Of a stretch of 64,000 nt of DNA, positions 45,429-57,018 are shown in pieces. The DNA is from Bacilli bacterium (lineage in GTDB: Bacteria; Bacillota_I; Bacilli_A; RF39; UBA660). The position numbers were made by a program, and so were the translations under genes. The notes below the pieces were generated by a model. That model was not told where the DNA came from. It saw only the letters and a list, made by a program, of their open reading frames with translations, and searched no databases. The DNA is taken from NCBI GenBank assembly GCA_017435465.1, contig JAFSEX010000019.1:16457-80456 (forward strand), given 5' to 3'. How positions within the stretch are numbered: position 1 is the stretch's first letter; every line of letters starts with the position of its first letter.

Positions 45429-45471
45429 AACCAAGAGAAAGTTCTAGTTATTCTAGAACTTTTTTTGGTTT
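45429..45471. terminator. Extended hairpin between dnaK and pepF
   Basis: AGTTCTAG (45440-45447) / CTAGAACT (45453-45460), extended outward by AACCAAG-like arms. The T-run is on the + strand, so termination of dnaK on the minus strand is less certain. Confidence 0.5.
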
Positions 45472-45481
45472 ATTAATAATA

Positions 45482-47314
<1,833 letters not shown>

Positions 47315-47333
47315 TTATTCACCTTTCCTTTAT

Positions 47334-47912
47334 CTATTTTTTATTTACTTTAACCATTGCTGGTCTAATTACTTTATCTTTATACATATAACCTTTTTGA
47401 AGTACTTCTAATACTATATTGTCGTCTTTATCTTCAATACTTTCAGTTAGTACTCCTTGATGATAAACTGGATCAAATTCTTCTCCTACCGGATTAATTG
47501 CTTTAACTTCATTTTTTTCTAATATTGAAATCAAATTTGTATAAATCATTTTAAATCCACTTAAGAATTTACTTAATTCATCTTCAAGATTATCATCATC
47601 CAATTTTATTGCTCTTTCAAAATTATCAATTACTGGTAAAATTTCAAGAATTAAATCTTCGTTGCAGTATTTTAACATACGTGCTACTTCCTCATCTTTT
47701 CTTCTTCTATAATTAATAATTTCTGCTTGACTTCTAATTAGTTTATCTTCTATTTCTTTAACTTGATTATTTAAAAGTGTAATTTCATCTACTGTATCTA
47801 AAACTTCTTCTTTTAAATCTTCAATTTTTTCATCTAATTTATCTTCTATTTTTTCATCTAATTTATCTTCTATTTTTTCATCAATTTCTTTTTCTTTTTT
47901 ATCTTTTCCCAT
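47334..47912 (-). CDS. grpE: Nucleotide exchange factor GrpE
   Basis: 192 residues. A long charged N-terminal coil with repeats of DKLDEKIE (residues about 8-30) is followed by the usual long helix and the beta domain, AEIINYRRRKDEEVARMLKY, ILPVIDNFERAIK, and the final VLQKGYMYKDKVIRPAMVKV motif. It releases ADP from DnaK. The 24-bp tandem repeat in the N-terminal part (47824-47883) could change length. Confidence 0.94.
   Translation of the reverse strand: MGKDKKEKEIDEKIEDKLDEKIEDKLDEKIEDLKEEVLDTVDEITLLNNQVKEIEDKLIRSQAEIINYRRRKDEEVARMLKYCNEDLILEILPVIDNFERAIKLDDDNLEDELSKFLSGFKMIYTNLISILEKNEVKAINPVGEEFDPVYHQGVLTESIEDKDDNIVLEVLQKGYMYKDKVIRPAMVKVNKK
47824..47883. repeat. 24-bp tandem repeat inside grpE
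   Basis: Two and a half copies of a 24-bp unit (ATTTTTTCATCTAATTTATC then TTCT in + orientation), coding for DKLDEKIE on the minus strand. In frame, so copy changes would not break the gene. Confidence 0.85.
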
Positions 47913-47926
47913 TAGACACCTCCATG

Positions 47927-48916
47927 TTAATTTTCAATATTTGATTTTAAAAATTCTAATAAACCAACAACCTTGTCATATTCCATTCTTTTTGGACCTA
48001 CTATCGCAATAGTACCATTTTCATTACCAATTTCATATTTTGTTTTAATAATAGTTACATCTTCATCAAATTCAGTTTCTGAACCAATGTAGATATTTAT
48101 ACCATTATCATCTTCTTTAATACTATTAATAATATCTTTATTTTCAAATTTATTGACAATATTTTTAATTTTATCAACATTATCAAATTCTGGTTGTCTT
48201 AAGATATTAGTTTTTCCAACAAAATGCATATTATTTCTATTAGCAAATTCAGAAAATGCACTATAGAACGCATTATAGATGACTTCATGTTGTTTTACAT
48301 ATTTTCCTATTATTGGTTTAATTTCGAATTCTAGTTTTTCACTTACTTCATCAATTGGTGTCCCAACTAACATTTTATTAATTAAATCTGTTGTTTGTTT
48401 TATCTCATCTAAAGAAATATTTTCATTAATTAATAAATTTTTATGTTCAACATGACCTTTATCAGTTACTACTATCGCAACTATTTTATTTTCTTCTAAA
48501 GGTAAAATTGAAACTTGTTTAAGTTTGTTTTCCGAAGAAGAACTCCCTAATATTACAGATGTATAATTTGTCATTTCAGATATTATTTCCAAACTTTTAC
48601 TAATTGCATCACTTAATTGTAATGTATTATTGTGAAATATTGTTTGAAGTTTTAGCATATCTTCACCTGTCATATTTTTAGGTTTCATTAGATTATCTAC
48701 ATAATATCTATAACCTTTTTCAGATGGAACTCTACCTGATGAAATATGAGTTTTTTCTAAATATCCTTTATTTTCTAATTCAGCCATTTCATTTCTTATG
48801 GTTGCACTAGAGCAATCAAGAAGTTTACATATAGAAGTTGAACCTACAGGTTTTGCAGTTTTAATATATTCTTCTATAATTAATCTTAAAACATTTTCTT
48901 CTCTACTCCCTAACAT
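47927..48916 (-). CDS. hrcA: Heat-inducible transcription repressor HrcA
   Basis: Represses heat-shock operons by binding CIRCE. 329 residues from ATG 48916 (GAGGTGATGAA upstream); the longer frame to 48937 runs through the ribosome site. N-terminal winged helix: REENVLRLIIEEYIKTAKPV, SATIRNEMAELENKGYLEKT then HISSGRVPSEKGYRYYVD. C-terminal domain ends IVGPKRMEYDKVVGLLEFL. First gene of its operon, so it controls itself through two CIRCE copies. Confidence 0.96.
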   Translation of the reverse strand: MLGSREENVLRLIIEEYIKTAKPVGSTSICKLLDCSSATIRNEMAELENKGYLEKTHISSGRVPSEKGYRYYVDNLMKPKNMTGEDMLKLQTIFHNNTLQLSDAISKSLEIISEMTNYTSVILGSSSSENKLKQVSILPLEENKIVAIVVTDKGHVEHKNLLINENISLDEIKQTTDLINKMLVGTPIDEVSEKLEFEIKPIIGKYVKQHEVIYNAFYSAFSEFANRNNMHFVGKTNILRQPEFDNVDKIKNIVNKFENKDIINSIKEDDNGINIYIGSETEFDEDVTIIKTKYEIGNENGTIAIVGPKRMEYDKVVGLLEFLKSNIEN

Positions 48917-48926
48917 TTCATCACCT

Positions 48927-48953
48927 CTAGCACTCACAAACTCTGAGTGACAA
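48927..48953. promoter_or_regulatory. CIRCE element 2 (imperfect)
   Basis: CTAGCACTC, 9-bp spacer, GAGTGACAA; 15 of 18 arm positions fit TTAGCACTC-N9-GAGTGCTAA. It lies between the -10 and the hrcA ribosome site. Confidence 0.8.
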
Positions 48954-48957
48954 ATTC

Positions 48958-48986
48958 ATTATAATACTATGCTTTAGCATTGTCAA
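48958..48986 (-). promoter_or_regulatory. Promoter of hrcA-grpE-dnaK
   Basis: Minus strand TTGACA, 17-bp spacer, TATAAT: perfect consensus, flanked by two CIRCE copies. Confidence 0.9.
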
Positions 48987-49000
48987 TATATGAGTGCTAA
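48974..49000. promoter_or_regulatory. CIRCE element 1 (imperfect)
   Basis: TTAGCATTG, 9-bp spacer, GAGTGCTAA. One arm is perfect; the other overlaps the -35 box. HrcA bound here would exclude RNA polymerase. Confidence 0.8.
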
Positions 49001-49009
49001 AAATTAAAA

Positions 49010-49036
49010 AATAATTACATTTTACAGTAATTATTC
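49010..49036 (-). terminator. Terminator after nusB
   Basis: AATAATTAC, loop, GTAATTATT followed by TTTTAATTTTT on the minus strand. Confidence 0.7.
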
Positions 49037-49432
49037 TTTATCTTGGTAAACTTTATCTAAAACACCATTAATCATTTTTCTTACTTTATCATCAGAATAT
49101 TTTTTTGAAAGTTCGATTGCCTCATTAATACACACAATCTCTGGTGTATCAGTATATAATAGTTCATATATTCCAATACTTAAAATTGCTTGATCAATTT
49201 TTGATAATCTTTCAATTGTCCAATCAGTTAAATATTTGTTTGTAATATTAAATAACTCTTCTTTTCTATCTAAAACGCCATTGACAATTTCATTTACAAA
49301 ATTATTTTTTATTGGAACTTGCTCTTCAATAACGTTGTCCAAATCAAATTCCATTTTGTTTGTTTGATACATAAATATTTGATATAAAATAGTCATTATT
49401 TTTTCTCTTAATTCACTTCTTGATACTTTCAT
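49031..49432 (-). CDS. nusB: Transcription antitermination factor NusB
   Basis: Binds boxA with NusE (S10) in rRNA antitermination. 133 residues, all helical. SRSELREKIMTILYQIFMYQ at the N-terminus and SIGIYELLYTDTPEIVCINE then AIELSKKYS with the final FINGVLDKV-type helix (MINGVLDKVYQ) are diagnostic. Its AAGGAGGA ribosome site is the 3' end of the broken small ORF upstream. Confidence 0.93.
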   Translation of the reverse strand: MKVSRSELREKIMTILYQIFMYQTNKMEFDLDNVIEEQVPIKNNFVNEIVNGVLDRKEELFNITNKYLTDWTIERLSKIDQAILSIGIYELLYTDTPEIVCINEAIELSKKYSDDKVRKMINGVLDKVYQDKE

Positions 49433-49433
49433 C

Positions 49434-49624
49434 TTAACAATCCTCCTTCTTTTCTTTTATTAATTTTTTGATATTATTATTTTCAATATTCAATATATTT
49501 ATTAAATTGCTTGTCTTCATAGCATCAAAATATATATTTTTCCATTTTGTTAATTCTATTTTATTTTCTCTTTATTAATATTGATATCAACATCTATTAT
49601 GTTGTCTTTTTTCAATATATTCAT
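49434..49624 (-). pseudogene. Frameshifted small ORF upstream of nusB
   Basis: From ATG 49624 the frame gives MNILKKDNIIDVDININKEK and stops after 22 codons. A second frame continues with ENKIELTKWKNIYFDAMKTS and ends KKEDC, TAA at 49434. One missing base near 49555 would restore about 63 residues. The ATG has no clear ribosome site. I do not recognise the protein. The second part ends over the nusB Shine-Dalgarno, suggesting it was translationally coupled to nusB. Confidence 0.45.
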
Positions 49625-49678
49625 AACTAAAACTTTCTTTGTTCCAAAATATATTCTAACACAAATTATAAGATATTA

Positions 49679-50803
<1,125 letters not shown>

Positions 50804-50808
50804 TCAAT

Positions 50809-50837
50809 TTGACAAAAAACTGTATATAGTATATAAT
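50809..50837 (+). promoter_or_regulatory. Perfect consensus sigma-A promoter
   Basis: TTGACA (50809-50814), 17-bp spacer, TATAAT (50832-50837). It drives the unknown + strand gene between tgt and queA. Confidence 0.8.
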
Positions 50838-50893
50838 AAAACTCGTTTTTTTTAAAGGGAAAAACAATTATTTATAAAAAAAGGGGTATAATT

Positions 50894-51352
50894 ATGAAAA
50901 AGATAACAAAAGAAAGATATGAAGAAATCAAAAAACATGCATTAGATTGTATTAATATGTTTGTTGCTAATCAAAATCAATTTCAACCAATAAGTTATTA
51001 TTTTAATCAATTCAATCAATATTTAAACAATGATGAAGAGAGAATTTTATTTAGAAATATGGTCTTATTTCCAAATAGTAAAACTTTATTAGATGATTAT
51101 AAACAAGAAAAAAATATTACTAAATTAGCAAATAAATATGGAGTACAAAAAATAACTATTCAATCAAAAATATCAAATATTTCATGTTATGAAGGGCTAT
51201 ATGAAAATGAAGGTTATTTAACTCTTTCAGAAGTTGACGTATTAAAAATCAATTCAGATATTATAAAGGTTAATAACTATATGGATGAAACAATAAAAAT
51301 GATAAACAATAAAAAAAATATATCATTAGAAAGAAACAAACACAAAAAATAA
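50894..51352 (+). CDS. Unknown protein with possible HTH segment
   Basis: 152 residues, Asn/Lys/Gln-rich, no family recognised. About residues 75-95 (EKNITKLANKYGVQKITIQS) look like a helix-turn-helix ('ITKLANKYGVQKITIQSKI'), so DNA binding is possible. A perfect consensus promoter and GGGG ribosome site suggest good expression, and it has its own terminator. It sits on the opposite strand inside the tgt-queA pair, with strand and context of an inserted accessory gene. Confidence 0.65.
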   Translation: MKKITKERYEEIKKHALDCINMFVANQNQFQPISYYFNQFNQYLNNDEERILFRNMVLFPNSKTLLDDYKQEKNITKLANKYGVQKITIQSKISNISCYEGLYENEGYLTLSEVDVLKINSDIIKVNNYMDETIKMINNKKNISLERNKHKK

Positions 51353-51380
51353 AGATTTCAAAAAAATCTTTATTTTTTTA
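51347..51380. terminator. Bidirectional terminator
   Basis: AAATAAAGATTT, short loop, AAATCTTTATTT then T-run. Shared by the + strand gene and queA. Confidence 0.8.
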
Positions 51381-52398
51381 TGAACATACTGTCTCCAAAA
51401 GAAAAAAATCTATATTTATTTTTAATTGCTTCATTATAAGCTTTCATTATATAATCTTTTGTAGCTAGTGCACTAACTAGCATTATTAAAGTTGATTTAG
51501 GTAAATGAAAATTAGTTATTAATGAATCAATTGCTTTAAATTTATACCCAGGATATATAAATATATCTGTACTTCCACTACATTCTACAAATTTTCCATA
51601 TTTATTATATATAGTTTCTAATGTTCTAGTAGTTGTTGTTCCAACACTTATTATTCTTTTACCACTTGTTTTTGCTTCATTTAAAGTATCCGCAACATCC
51701 TTGTTCATTGAATATTTTTCACTATGCATTTTATGTTTTAGAACATTTTCTACTTTTACTGGTCTAAAAGTGCCTAACCCAACATGTAAAGTAATAAATA
51801 AAACTTTAATTCCTTTTTCTTGTAGAGCATCTAGTAAATCAGTTGTAAAGTGAAGACCTGCAGTAGGTGCAGCTGCACTACCAATATTTTTAGCATAAAC
51901 AGTTTGATATCTATCTTTATCTTCTAATTTTTCATGTATATATGGTGGAAGTGGCATACTACCTAGTTCATCTAGAATTTCCAATAAAATTCCATTATAA
52001 ATTAGCTTAAATTCTCGAATTCCTTCATCTTCTACTTTTATACACTCCATAATTAATTTATCTTCACCAAATGAAACAATTGTGCCAATACTTATTCTTT
52101 TAGCAGGTTTTACTAAGCATTCCCAAATATTATTTCCTTTATCATTTAATAATAATACTTCTATTACTGCTCCAGTATCTTTTTTTGTGCCAATTAATCT
52201 TGCTGGTATAACTTTTGTATCATTTAATACTAATACATCATTCTTATCTAAATAATTTATTATATTATGAAATTTTTCATGAGTTATATCACCTGTTTGT
52301 TTATCTAATATTAATAATTTAGATTCATCCCTTTTTTCTATTGGAGTTTGGGCAATTAATTCTTCAGGCAATTCAAAATCAAAATCTTCTACTTTCAT
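51370..52398 (-). CDS. queA: S-adenosylmethionine:tRNA ribosyltransferase-isomerase
   Basis: Builds the cyclopentane ring of epoxyqueuosine from SAM on preQ1-tRNA. 342 residues. [50 protein letters not shown] and [11 protein letters not shown] are signature motifs, and [20 protein letters not shown] closes the domain. Full set for queuosine from preQ1: Tgt, QueA, QueH. Confidence 0.97.
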   Translation of the reverse strand: MKVEDFDFELPEELIAQTPIEKRDESKLLILDKQTGDITHEKFHNIINYLDKNDVLVLNDTKVIPARLIGTKKDTGAVIEVLLLNDKGNNIWECLVKPAKRISIGTIVSFGEDKLIMECIKVEDEGIREFKLIYNGILLEILDELGSMPLPPYIHEKLEDKDRYQTVYAKNIGSAAAPTAGLHFTTDLLDALQEKGIKVLFITLHVGLGTFRPVKVENVLKHKMHSEKYSMNKDVADTLNEAKTSGKRIISVGTTTTRTLETIYNKYGKFVECSGSTDIFIYPGYKFKAIDSLITNFHLPKSTLIMLVSALATKDYIMKAYNEAIKNKYRFFSFGDSMFIKK

Positions 52399-52454
52399 GT
52401 AATCACTTCTTTCAAAACATGTATATTATAAATTAAAATAAAATCTAATACAAG

Positions 52455-52488
52455 AAAATAAGAAAAATTCAAATATCTTTCTTATTTT
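52455..52488 (-). terminator. Terminator after the prepilin-like gene
   Basis: AATAAGAAA / TTTCTTATT arms with a loop of about 12 and TTTTCTTG on the minus strand. Confidence 0.55.
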
Positions 52489-52494
52489 AATTTA

Positions 52495-54042
52495 TTAATT
52501 CCAACTAATAATTGTAGTACCCTTAGAAACTTTAATATTAGGTAAATCTATATTTTGGGTAGTAGGATTACCCAGTGAATCATAGTATATAACAGTTTTT
52601 GTTTCAAAATCTATGTAATCTTTATATGTACCTGTTGTTTTCAATGGAGCATCTAAATATGTATTGTATGTTTTAGGTTCGATGTATGCTTCAAACTCAG
52701 TAAAAGAATCATTTTTTTCTATTTGTAAACTATTTAAATCTATTTTCAATTTATTACTATTAAATAGTAATGACATTCTAAATCTTCCCGTCATTTGGTT
52801 TTCAATAGTAAAAGTATGTGTAAATGTTGTTGTATTACTTGTTTCTAGCGGAACATTTTTATTAAAAAAATAGTTTGAATTATTATCTTCCAAGAGATAA
52901 ATAAATATCGTGTTATCATATATGCCTTTTTCTAATAAATCTATGTTAACTGAAAAAGTATATGTACCAGGCGATAAATATACAGGAGTATAGAGATATG
53001 CCACACCTGAAGAACCAGCATTTTTACCTCCCTCATTACCTTTTCCAATTATTATATCATTTTCAATTGAATAAGAACTTAAATTTCCATTAGATATTAC
53101 ATAATCTTTTACATTAAACATATTTTTTCCACTAACAGTTATAGGAATTTTATATTTATTGATTTGTTCAATATCAGATATTTCTTGTATTATAACATTA
53201 GTATTTGCCCATATAGTATTTAGTTCACTCTGGGTAGTTCCAGAAGTTGCAATTCCAATTGTTAACCTACCATTTTCATCTGTAGTATAAGGAGATCCAT
53301 TTGCATCTGATGAATGTGAAACAACAGTATAATTTCCAGATGATACATTAAATGTTGCGCCAGAAATTAAAACAGTAGCTGCTACCGAATTATGTTTAGT
53401 CCCATTTAATCTTTCAATTTTAACACTATATTCAGTATTAGGTTTTAATCCATTAATATATGCATAACTATAAGTTGAATTATATGCATTATTAAAAGCA
53501 TCAATTGAACCAAACAAATTTTTATCAAACAAATTTTTAACAATAACACCAAGGCCAGTCTCATTTCCTTCTATTTTTGATTTAAATGATGTATCATATG
53601 AACTGTTTATTGTAAGCTCATTATCGCTTGTTTTGTTATATGCAAATACAGTATCACTATTTAATATTTCGGCATTTGATATATCATCTTTGGTTATTTT
53701 GGATTTGTTTAATGCAATAGCATATCCAGTAGATAAATCACTATACCTAAACACTGTTACATTTCCGTTTTCATCAATATTTACATCAATAGCATCTAGT
53801 GTTCCTTCATAATATTTTGATAATATTGAATTTTTATTACAAATCGTAAAATCAGTTTCCGCTTGAATACAAGTATCTATTGATTTATATAATAATAGTG
53901 CTGCAGTTGTTGTTGATTTCTTTTTTATATTATCTAATATATTTGTTACTGCTGGAACTGCAATTACTATGATAATTGCAAGTATTGATATTGTTGCCAA
54001 CAATTCTATTAATGTAAATCCTTTTTTATTTATTCTTTTCAT
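52495..54042 (-). CDS. Prepilin-type protein with large C-terminal surface domain
   Basis: 515 residues. The N-terminus KKGFTLIELLATISILAIII is a type IV prepilin cleavage and methylation motif (cleavage after Gly, Phe+1, Glu+5), followed by a pilin-like helix. The rest, about 400 residues, is beta-rich and repetitive in style, with TYTFSVNIDLLEKGIYDN resembling carbohydrate-binding jelly-roll modules. No pilus ATPase, platform protein or prepilin peptidase is in the window, so it depends on genes elsewhere. A minor pilin or tip adhesin is plausible. No clear ribosome site: GGGATAAAA precedes the ATG. Confidence 0.8.
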   Translation of the reverse strand: MKRINKKGFTLIELLATISILAIIIVIAVPAVTNILDNIKKKSTTTAALLLYKSIDTCIQAETDFTICNKNSILSKYYEGTLDAIDVNIDENGNVTVFRYSDLSTGYAIALNKSKITKDDISNAEILNSDTVFAYNKTSDNELTINSSYDTSFKSKIEGNETGLGVIVKNLFDKNLFGSIDAFNNAYNSTYSYAYINGLKPNTEYSVKIERLNGTKHNSVAATVLISGATFNVSSGNYTVVSHSSDANGSPYTTDENGRLTIGIATSGTTQSELNTIWANTNVIIQEISDIEQINKYKIPITVSGKNMFNVKDYVISNGNLSSYSIENDIIIGKGNEGGKNAGSSGVAYLYTPVYLSPGTYTFSVNIDLLEKGIYDNTIFIYLLEDNNSNYFFNKNVPLETSNTTTFTHTFTIENQMTGRFRMSLLFNSNKLKIDLNSLQIEKNDSFTEFEAYIEPKTYNTYLDAPLKTTGTYKDYIDFETKTVIYYDSLGNPTTQNIDLPNIKVSKGTTIISWN

Positions 54043-54059
54043 TTTTATCCCAACTTTAT

Positions 54060-55067
54060 TTAAAATAATTTTTCTTGAAATTCTATTTTTAAATGCTCAT
54101 ATGCTTTTTTTGTTGCCATTCTACCACGGGCAGTTCTTTTAAGCAAGCCTATTTGTAATAAATATGGTTCATATACATCTTCAATAGTTGTAACTTCTTC
54201 TCCAATAGACGAAGCAATTGCTTCTATTCCTACTGGACCACCATTAAATCTTTCAATAATAGCTTTCAATAATTGATAATCTGTATCATCAAGTCCTAAA
54301 TCATCTACTTTTAACCTATCTAAAGCCATTTGTACTATATCCACATCTATTATACCATTTCCTTTTACAATTGCAAAATCTCTAACTCTTTTAAATAATC
54401 TATTTGCGATTCTTGGTGTTCCTCTACTTCTTTTTGCAAGCTCTATTGCCGCATTATCTTCAATAGGTACATCTAAAACTCTAGATGTTCTTTTTACTAT
54501 TTGTTCTAACTCAGGTATTGTATAATATTGTAATTTGCAAATTATTCCAAATCTATCTCTAAGCGGACTAGTTAAATCTCCTGCTCTAGTTGTTGCCCCT
54601 ACTAAGGTAAATGGTGGTAAATCTATTTTAATATTTCTGGTAGATGAATCATTTCCAATAATAATATCTAGAGTAAAATCTTCCATAGCTGGATATAATA
54701 TTTCCTCAATATATCTTGGCATTCTATGTATTTCATCTATAAATAATACATCTCCTGGTTCAAGAGTGGAAAGTACTGCTGCTAAATCACCACTTTTTTC
54801 AATTGACGGACCACTTGCAGTTTTTAAATTACTTCCAAGTTCATTAGCTATAATGTTTGCTAAAGTTGTTTTTCCAAGCCCTGGAGGTCCGTATAGTAAA
54901 ACATGATCTAGTGTTTCATTACGCATTTTTGCAGCATCAATAAATACTTTGATGTTTTCTTTAACATCAGCTTGACCTATATATTCATCTATACTATCTG
55001 GTCTTATACTTGTCTCAAAAGTATCTTCTTGTAATTCTTTATTAGTTACTATTCTTTCTTCTTCCAT
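54060..55067 (-). CDS. ruvB: Holliday junction branch migration helicase RuvB
   Basis: AAA+ motor of branch migration. 335 residues. [20 protein letters not shown], Walker [12 protein letters not shown] (about 60-70), Walker [11 protein letters not shown], sensor [18 protein letters not shown] with the arginine finger region, and the C-terminal winged helix ([16 protein letters not shown]). Ten bases after ruvA. Confidence 0.98.
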   Translation of the reverse strand: MEEERIVTNKELQEDTFETSIRPDSIDEYIGQADVKENIKVFIDAAKMRNETLDHVLLYGPPGLGKTTLANIIANELGSNLKTASGPSIEKSGDLAAVLSTLEPGDVLFIDEIHRMPRYIEEILYPAMEDFTLDIIIGNDSSTRNIKIDLPPFTLVGATTRAGDLTSPLRDRFGIICKLQYYTIPELEQIVKRTSRVLDVPIEDNAAIELAKRSRGTPRIANRLFKRVRDFAIVKGNGIIDVDIVQMALDRLKVDDLGLDDTDYQLLKAIIERFNGGPVGIEAIASSIGEEVTTIEDVYEPYLLQIGLLKRTARGRMATKKAYEHLKIEFQEKLF

Positions 55068-55077
55068 AGCTGTCTCC

Positions 55078-55641
55078 TTACTTCATCATTAATTTTAATG
55101 CTTCTTTAACTTGATTACCAATTTCTTCATCTTTATTTACGTTAGGTAAAACTCGTTTTATATCAGGCATTTTATAACCTAATCCAAGTAATACTTCAAT
55201 TAATTCATCAGTACTATCAGTTTTGATATTTTCTAATTCACTAACACTAATATTTAATTTACCTTTTAAATCTAAAATAATTTGTTTAGCAACTTTATCA
55301 CCAATTTTAGGAAATTTCTTTAAATATAAAATATTTTCTCTTTCAATTGCATCAACTATACCACTTATACTTCCTGTTGCAAGTATTGGTAGTGTCATTT
55401 TAGGACCAATTCCTTTAACACTCATTAATTTTAAAAACAATTCTTTCTCTTCTAAAGTTTTAAAACCATATAGACTCATTTCTTCTTCTCTTATATGTTG
55501 ATATATATGAATTTTAGTTTCTTCATTTTCTTTAAATGAAAATGGATTTGGTGTAAATACTAAAAATCCTATACCATTATTATCTATTACTATATAATTT
55601 GAATTTATTTCTGTTACTATACCTTTTATATATGAATACAT
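55078..55641 (-). CDS. ruvA: Holliday junction DNA-binding protein RuvA
   Basis: 187 residues. N-terminal OB-fold ([20 protein letters not shown]), two helix-hairpin-helix motifs ([39 protein letters not shown]), and the C-terminal domain III that contacts RuvB. Tetramers hold the junction for RuvB. No SOS box was seen upstream, unlike recA. Confidence 0.95.
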   Translation of the reverse strand: MYSYIKGIVTEINSNYIVIDNNGIGFLVFTPNPFSFKENEETKIHIYQHIREEEMSLYGFKTLEEKELFLKLMSVKGIGPKMTLPILATGSISGIVDAIERENILYLKKFPKIGDKVAKQIILDLKGKLNISVSELENIKTDSTDELIEVLLGLGYKMPDIKRVLPNVNKDEEIGNQVKEALKLMMK

Positions 55642-55729
55642 TATTTATCAACTCCATAACATATTATACCATATTAATGTATATTTTTTTTCTTTTTTCA
55701 CAAAATAATTTTGAAAGGATTGGGATAAT

Positions 55730-55933
55730 ATGGATATAGATATTAGAAAATATATAAAAGATAATTTTAAAGATAGTAAAAAAGAAGATATTAGAAATTC
55801 AATAGATGCAAGTATAAAAGAAAATGATGAAGTTACTTTACCTGGTTTAGGTGTGTTTTTTGAAATTTTATGGAATAATAGTGATGATCAATATAAAGAA
55901 AAAATATTAGATATTTTAAAAAGTAATATCTAA
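55730..55933 (+). CDS. sspI: Small acid-soluble spore protein, SspI family
   Basis: 67 residues. The signature VTLPGLGVFFEILWNNSDDQ matches the SspI core 'LPGLGVLFEVIW', and the N-terminus MDIDIRKYIKDNFKD fits too. Made in the forespore. GAAAGGATTGGG precedes the ATG. I found no convincing sigma-G promoter; CATATTA at 55660-55666 and again at 55670-55676 resembles a -10, but no matching -35 was found. The last 10 codons overlap a terminator stem, which is duplicated downstream (see the direct repeats). Confidence 0.9.
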   Translation: MDIDIRKYIKDNFKDSKKEDIRNSIDASIKENDEVTLPGLGVFFEILWNNSDDQYKEKILDILKSNI

Positions 55934-55940
55934 TATTTTT
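55899..55940. repeat. 42-bp direct repeat, left copy (end of sspI plus terminator)
   Basis: Six A, TATTAGATATT, TTAAAAAGT, AATATCTAATA, TTTTT. It is both the sspI 3' end and a terminator hairpin (stem AATATTAGATATT / AATATCTAATATT). The identical 42 bp recur at 56975-57016. Confidence 0.9.
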
Positions 55941-55969
55941 TATTAAATATGTATTATATTATCAATATG

Positions 55970-56869
55970 TTAATTTAATTCATATTTTCTTGCAATTATT
56001 CTATCATCTGAGCAGTATTTTATTACGTACTTATTTTCTTGCTTACAGATTATTATTCCTACTGTTTTATTATCTTCTATAGTTTTGATATTTTTATCAA
56101 TATAATTCATGTATTTTTGGATTTGTCCTGTATGGTTAGAATTTAATTCAGTTACTTTTAATTCTATTACTACATAACATCTATACTTAATATTATAAAG
56201 AAGTAAATCAATATAATTATATCTATCACCTAATTTTATTTTATATTCATTATCTATATATGTAAAACCATTACCTAATTCCTTTAGAAAAGTAGAAATA
56301 TCTTCTAATATTAATTTTTGTAATATTTTTTCAGATACTATTTTATAATTGTTACTATTTTTAATTATAATTGGATTCTTAACAAAATCTACTACATTCG
56401 AATTCTCATTATTAATTAGTTTATTTTTTGTTTCTTCCGGTAATCTCTCATACTCTTTAGATTTTATTTTATTTCTTAGACCTCTAACATCAAGATTATT
56501 TATTTCACATTGTTTTACATAATAAATTATTTTGTTTACATCACTAATAGATAACATTTCATACCAATGGCTCCAAGTTAATTTTCCCGACATTGTCGGG
56601 ACTTTTTCAATAATGCTATAAAATTGTTTAATCTTATATAATAATGATGATGTATATTTTTTACCAAATTTAATTGTTAATCTCTTAGAATATTCTTTAA
56701 TTACGCCCTTACCATATTTAATATCAACATTTTTAAGTAACTTTCCAATTTCAAAATATGTTTTTATTTTTTCTGTTGCTTTAGAATAGTCTTTTATATT
56801 TTGATAAATTTCATGATTTAATATTTTGTTTTCTATTTGTTGATATATTTTATCTATTTCTTCTAACAT
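55970..56869 (-). CDS. YhcG/DUF1016 family nuclease (PDDEXK type)
   Basis: 299 residues. An N-terminal helical DUF1016 part (about 1-150, TYFEIGKLLKNVDIKYGKGV then LTWSHWYEMLSI) and a C-terminal PDDEXK nuclease domain: NYIDLLLYNIKYRCYVVIEL then KVTELNSNHTGQIQKYMNYI, where D and E-x-K are the catalytic residues. Such genes usually travel in restriction or defence islands. Here the gene is alone, flanked by 42-bp direct repeats, with no partner. AAAGGAG precedes the ATG. Its own role in this cell is unknown. Confidence 0.88.
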   Translation of the reverse strand: MLEEIDKIYQQIENKILNHEIYQNIKDYSKATEKIKTYFEIGKLLKNVDIKYGKGVIKEYSKRLTIKFGKKYTSSLLYKIKQFYSIIEKVPTMSGKLTWSHWYEMLSISDVNKIIYYVKQCEINNLDVRGLRNKIKSKEYERLPEETKNKLINNENSNVVDFVKNPIIIKNSNNYKIVSEKILQKLILEDISTFLKELGNGFTYIDNEYKIKLGDRYNYIDLLLYNIKYRCYVVIELKVTELNSNHTGQIQKYMNYIDKNIKTIEDNKTVGIIICKQENKYVIKYCSDDRIIARKYELN

Positions 56870-56974
56870 ATTTACTCCTTTACCCTTTATATATATTACT
56901 GCATATTTATTGTATTGTTTTTTAATACTTCAATATATAATATACAAATATTATATTAAATTCTTCTTTTAATA

Positions 56975-57016
56975 AAAAAATATTAGATATTTTAAAAAGT
57001 AATATCTAATATTTTT
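56975..57016. repeat. 42-bp direct repeat, right copy
   Basis: Identical over 42 bp to 55899-55940, but without the rest of sspI upstream. Together they frame a 1.03-kb interval that holds only the YhcG gene. It now serves as terminator for the phosphoketolase gene on the minus strand. Confidence 0.9.
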
Positions 57017-57018
57017 AT

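Noticed and set aside
56583..56597. CCCGACATTGTCGGG palindrome inside the YhcG gene
   Set aside because: It lies in coding sequence (VPTMSGK region) with no terminator T-run or promoter nearby; most likely chance.
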